Shown: piece after piece, positions 62,215 to 64,000 of the stretch
Position numbering within the stretch: position 1 is the stretch's first letter
Layout of the letters: every line of letters starts with the position of its first letter
Assembly: GCF_014640675.1 (NCBI RefSeq)
Contig: NZ_BMHK01000004.1
Span: 134,620-198,619 of the forward strand
Source of the DNA: Novosphingobium endophyticum
GTDB lineage: Bacteria; Pseudomonadota; Alphaproteobacteria; Sphingomonadales; Sphingomonadaceae
DNA length: 64,000 bases
Direction: 5' to 3'
Program-made: the position numbers and the translations under genes
Notes under the pieces: model-generated
Told to the model about the DNA's origin: nothing
The model's database searches: none
The model's input: only the letters and a program-made list of their open reading frames with translations

Positions 62215-62985
62215 ATGGGTAAGGTACTGTGCGCGATTGGCGCGTTCGCTGTCATGCTTTCGTCGTTTTCTGCAAATGCGCAGGACAAGTCTTCGGCCAG
62301 GAAACAGCAGGAGCAGGGAACCCAGGAAATCCCCCGTTGCACCAAACATCTCGGCACGGTCGGCATCATCGAGCCGGACAGCAAGTGGTGGCGCGAATTC
62401 AACCTGGGCAGCCCTGAAGCGATCTTGCGAGTCTTCGTGCAGCGTTCGGGCTGCTTCACGCTCGTGAACCGTGGCCGCTCGCTGGAGAGCAGCGCCATGG
62501 AGCGTGCACTGGCCGAGCAGGGCGAACTGCAGTCCGGCTCCAACATCGGCAAGGGCCAGATCAAGGCGGCCGACTACTTCCTCCAGCCTGACATCGTCAG
62601 CACCAACGCCAACTCCGGCGGCGGCGGCATCGGCGGCGTCCTCGGCAGCGTCGGCGGCGGCCTGTTCGGGCGCGGCTTCGGCGCCATTGCCGGGGGTATC
62701 AACATCAAGAAGGGCGAGGCGAACGTGACGCTCTCGATCGTCAATTCGCGCACCACGGTCGAGGAAGCGCTGACCGAAGGCTACGCCCGCAAGTCCGATG
62801 TCAGCTTTGGCGGGGGCGGCCTGTTCGGCGGCAACACCTTCGGCGGCGTCGGCGGGGGTGGATACCAGAACACCAAGATCGGCCAGATCATCGTGCTCGC
62901 CTATCTCGACGCCTACACAAAGCTCGTCACGCAGCTTGGCGGATTGCCCGCCGATGCCGCGGCCGCAGCGCCGCAGGCACGGTGA
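62215..62985 (+). CDS. CsgG/HfaB-family secreted protein
   Basis: This 256-residue protein has a signal peptide (VLCAIGAFAVMLSSFSANAQ). A CsgG-like domain (about 45-245) starts TVGIIEPDSKWWREFNLGSP, with LVNRGRSLESSAMERALAEQ and a C-terminal VLAYLDAYTKLVTQL. A Gly-rich loop (SGGGGIGGVLGSVGGGLFGRGFG) interrupts the fold and may form the pore-lining region. CsgG proteins form outer-membrane pores for curli, and HfaB acts in the Caulobacter holdfast; no curli or holdfast genes are adjacent. AAGGAGGGAG is a strong ribosome site. No cysteine of a lipobox is visible, unlike E. coli CsgG. Confidence 0.75.
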   Translation: MGKVLCAIGAFAVMLSSFSANAQDKSSARKQQEQGTQEIPRCTKHLGTVGIIEPDSKWWREFNLGSPEAILRVFVQRSGCFTLVNRGRSLESSAMERALAEQGELQSGSNIGKGQIKAADYFLQPDIVSTNANSGGGGIGGVLGSVGGGLFGRGFGAIAGGINIKKGEANVTLSIVNSRTTVEEALTEGYARKSDVSFGGGGLFGGNTFGGVGGGGYQNTKIGQIIVLAYLDAYTKLVTQLGGLPADAAAAAPQAR

Positions 62986-62992
62986 TGGGGGG

Positions 62993-63029
62993 CGGCCCGG
63001 AACGTCGTCTCGCACGGCGTTCCGGGCCG
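62993..63029 (+). terminator. Hairpin between CsgG-like and M48 genes
   Basis: A perfect 12-bp stem (CGGCCCGGAACG / CGTTCCGGGCCG) with a 13-base loop lies just after the CsgG-like gene and before the convergent M48 gene. No T run follows. Confidence 0.65.
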
Positions 63030-63084
63030 TAGACCCGGCGCCGGAAATCCACGATCCCTTTCGGCGCAAGATGCGACCGACCTT

Positions 63085-64000
63085 TCAGCGCGCTGTCACC
63101 AGCAGGGATCGCCAGTCACCTTCCAGATCGCTGTCGCGCGTCATCAGAACGTCCGGCAGGTTCGGTCGCTGCGGGCCGAGATCGGCGATGGCCTTCTCGA
63201 TCGTGGCCAGGCGATCGTTCCACGCGGGGTGGGAACGGCTGCGCAATATGCCTCCGGCGTGTTCCGGACCGAAGGTCCGCCAGAACCGCACGGCCGCCTG
63301 CGGATCATACCCGGCATTGGCGAGCAGCGACACCGAGAGGATATCTGCCTCCAGCTCGGTCTGGCGAAAATAGCGGACGTTGCGGCCGAACCCGGAAAGC
63401 AATCCGTATGCGACACCCTTCTTCTCCAGCCGTTCGCGGTGACGCAGGATGTTGTGCGCCAGTTCATGCGCAATCACCGCGGCTACCTGATCCTGCGGAT
63501 ATTCCTCGAAGAAGCGGCTGCTAATCTGCACCATTTCGCCGTCGGCGTCCGCTGTAAACTCTTGCCTGATAGCCACTTCGAACCGCGTCATGCAGGCGGG
63601 CACGGGCGTAACGAGGCGGATAAAATCCTGTCCATTGCGGCGCCCGGCGACCTCCAGCGGCGCCTGCGCGGGCTGGGCGGCAATCTGGCGCGAAACCGCG
63701 ATCAGCGCGGCGGTACTCGCTTCGGCCTCGGGATCGGTGAGCGCAAACCGCGCCGTGCCGATGCGAAAGAGAGTATCGTCGGCCTGCATCCCTGAGGATG
63801 CCGCGGGCGACCCCGCGATCACCACCTCGACGCCGACAGGCCCGTCGAAATGGAAGTGACCCACCGCTTCGCCGCGCAGCTTGCGGGCATACTGGCCCGG
63901 CGTATGGAGCACGAGCCCCAGCCCAGGTTCCAGGCGATCGCAGAGCGGCGCGTTCGCGGTGGCGAGGCGATAGCCGATCCGCGCCATCGCGGCATCCGCG
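63085..64000 (-). CDS. M48-family metalloprotease (partial, 5' end outside window)
   Basis: The visible part has the zinc motif HELAH in VIAHELAHNILRHRE, and the later ELEADILSVSLLANAGYDP with the third ligand Glu. A PDZ-like region is seen as VGVEVVIAGSPAASSGMQADDTLF, before the protease domain. This order (PDZ then M48) fits secreted or membrane-linked M48C proteases. An ATG at 63987 exists, but the frame stays open to the window end and reads through residues that look like family sequence (ADAAMARIGYRLA). The true start is therefore probably beyond 64000, and any signal peptide is not visible. Confidence 0.88.
   Translation of the reverse strand, partial: ADAAMARIGYRLATANAPLCDRLEPGLGLVLHTPGQYARKLRGEAVGHFHFDGPVGVEVVIAGSPAASSGMQADDTLFRIGTARFALTDPEAEASTAALIAVSRQIAAQPAQAPLEVAGRRNGQDFIRLVTPVPACMTRFEVAIRQEFTADADGEMVQISSRFFEEYPQDQVAAVIAHELAHNILRHRERLEKKGVAYGLLSGFGRNVRYFRQTELEADILSVSLLANAGYDPQAAVRFWRTFGPEHAGGILRSRSHPAWNDRLATIEKAIADLGPQRPNLPDVLMTRDSDLEGDWRSLLVTAR

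Noticed and set aside
1..64000. tRNA, rRNA, CRISPR, prophage or insertion sequence
   Set aside because: No tRNA T-loop pattern, no array-type repeats, and no transposase, integrase or phage structural gene was seen in any gap or gene.

Overview
The window looks like chromosomal DNA of an alphaproteobacterium of the order Sphingomonadales (Novosphingobium / Sphingobium / Erythrobacteraceae type). The evidence is high GC, a MipZ-type ParA ATPase, an EcfG-type general stress promoter, two TonB-dependent receptors plus a tonB-exbB-exbD-exbD energiser, tandem DUF2171 genes, and intergenic palindromes of the kind scattered through these genomes. No rRNA, tRNA, CRISPR array, phage or IS element could be recognised. 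The order was inferred by eye, not by a database search.

Layout. 1-14 kb: a GIY-YIG protein, a low-GC DUF4145 gene coupled to nrdB, then a block lying between nrdB and nrdA. That block holds a cupin, two DUF2171 proteins, a PQQ-dependent quinohaemoprotein dehydrogenase, and a sigma-region-4 fragment / copA / copB copper-resistance operon. After nrdA come a GlsB-type membrane protein and nadB. 15-20 kb: an orphan ABC ATPase, a cytochrome P450 with a near-consensus promoter, a zf-CHCC protein, tldD and a secreted protein. 20-30 kb: a catabolic or uptake-like region with a TetR regulator, a TonB receptor, CHRD and PAS proteins, an SDR oxidoreductase and a fused hydantoinase/oxoprolinase. 30-36 kb: a Fur-box-preceded siderophore receptor, a membrane protein, a Kef-type antiporter and an EEP hydrolase.

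36-50 kb is mostly housekeeping: prfC, pheT, pheS, an AraC-type regulator sitting between pheS and rplT-rpmI, a gamma-glutamylcyclotransferase-like protein, an inositol-monophosphatase-family phosphatase, a second AraC-type regulator, prs, glpX and hom. 50-54 kb is the TonB energiser, which would power the two receptors upstream. 54-64 kb: a ligase-associated DEXH helicase, a DUF4010 membrane protein, a BON protein, the overlapping mipZ / J-domain / phosphomannomutase operon, panC, a CsgG-like secreted protein and an M48 protease cut by the window end.

Functional links. Copper handling (copAB) sits beside a periplasmic PQQ dehydrogenase. Iron and large-substrate uptake combines the TonB receptors with the energiser. 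Envelope and cell-division functions are coupled by four-base overlaps in the mipZ operon. The most unusual items are the stand-alone sigma region 4 translationally coupled to copA, the low-GC DUF4145 gene docked on nrdB, and the mipZ / J-domain / phosphomannomutase overlap chain. No entirely new multi-gene system could be demonstrated from sequence alone.
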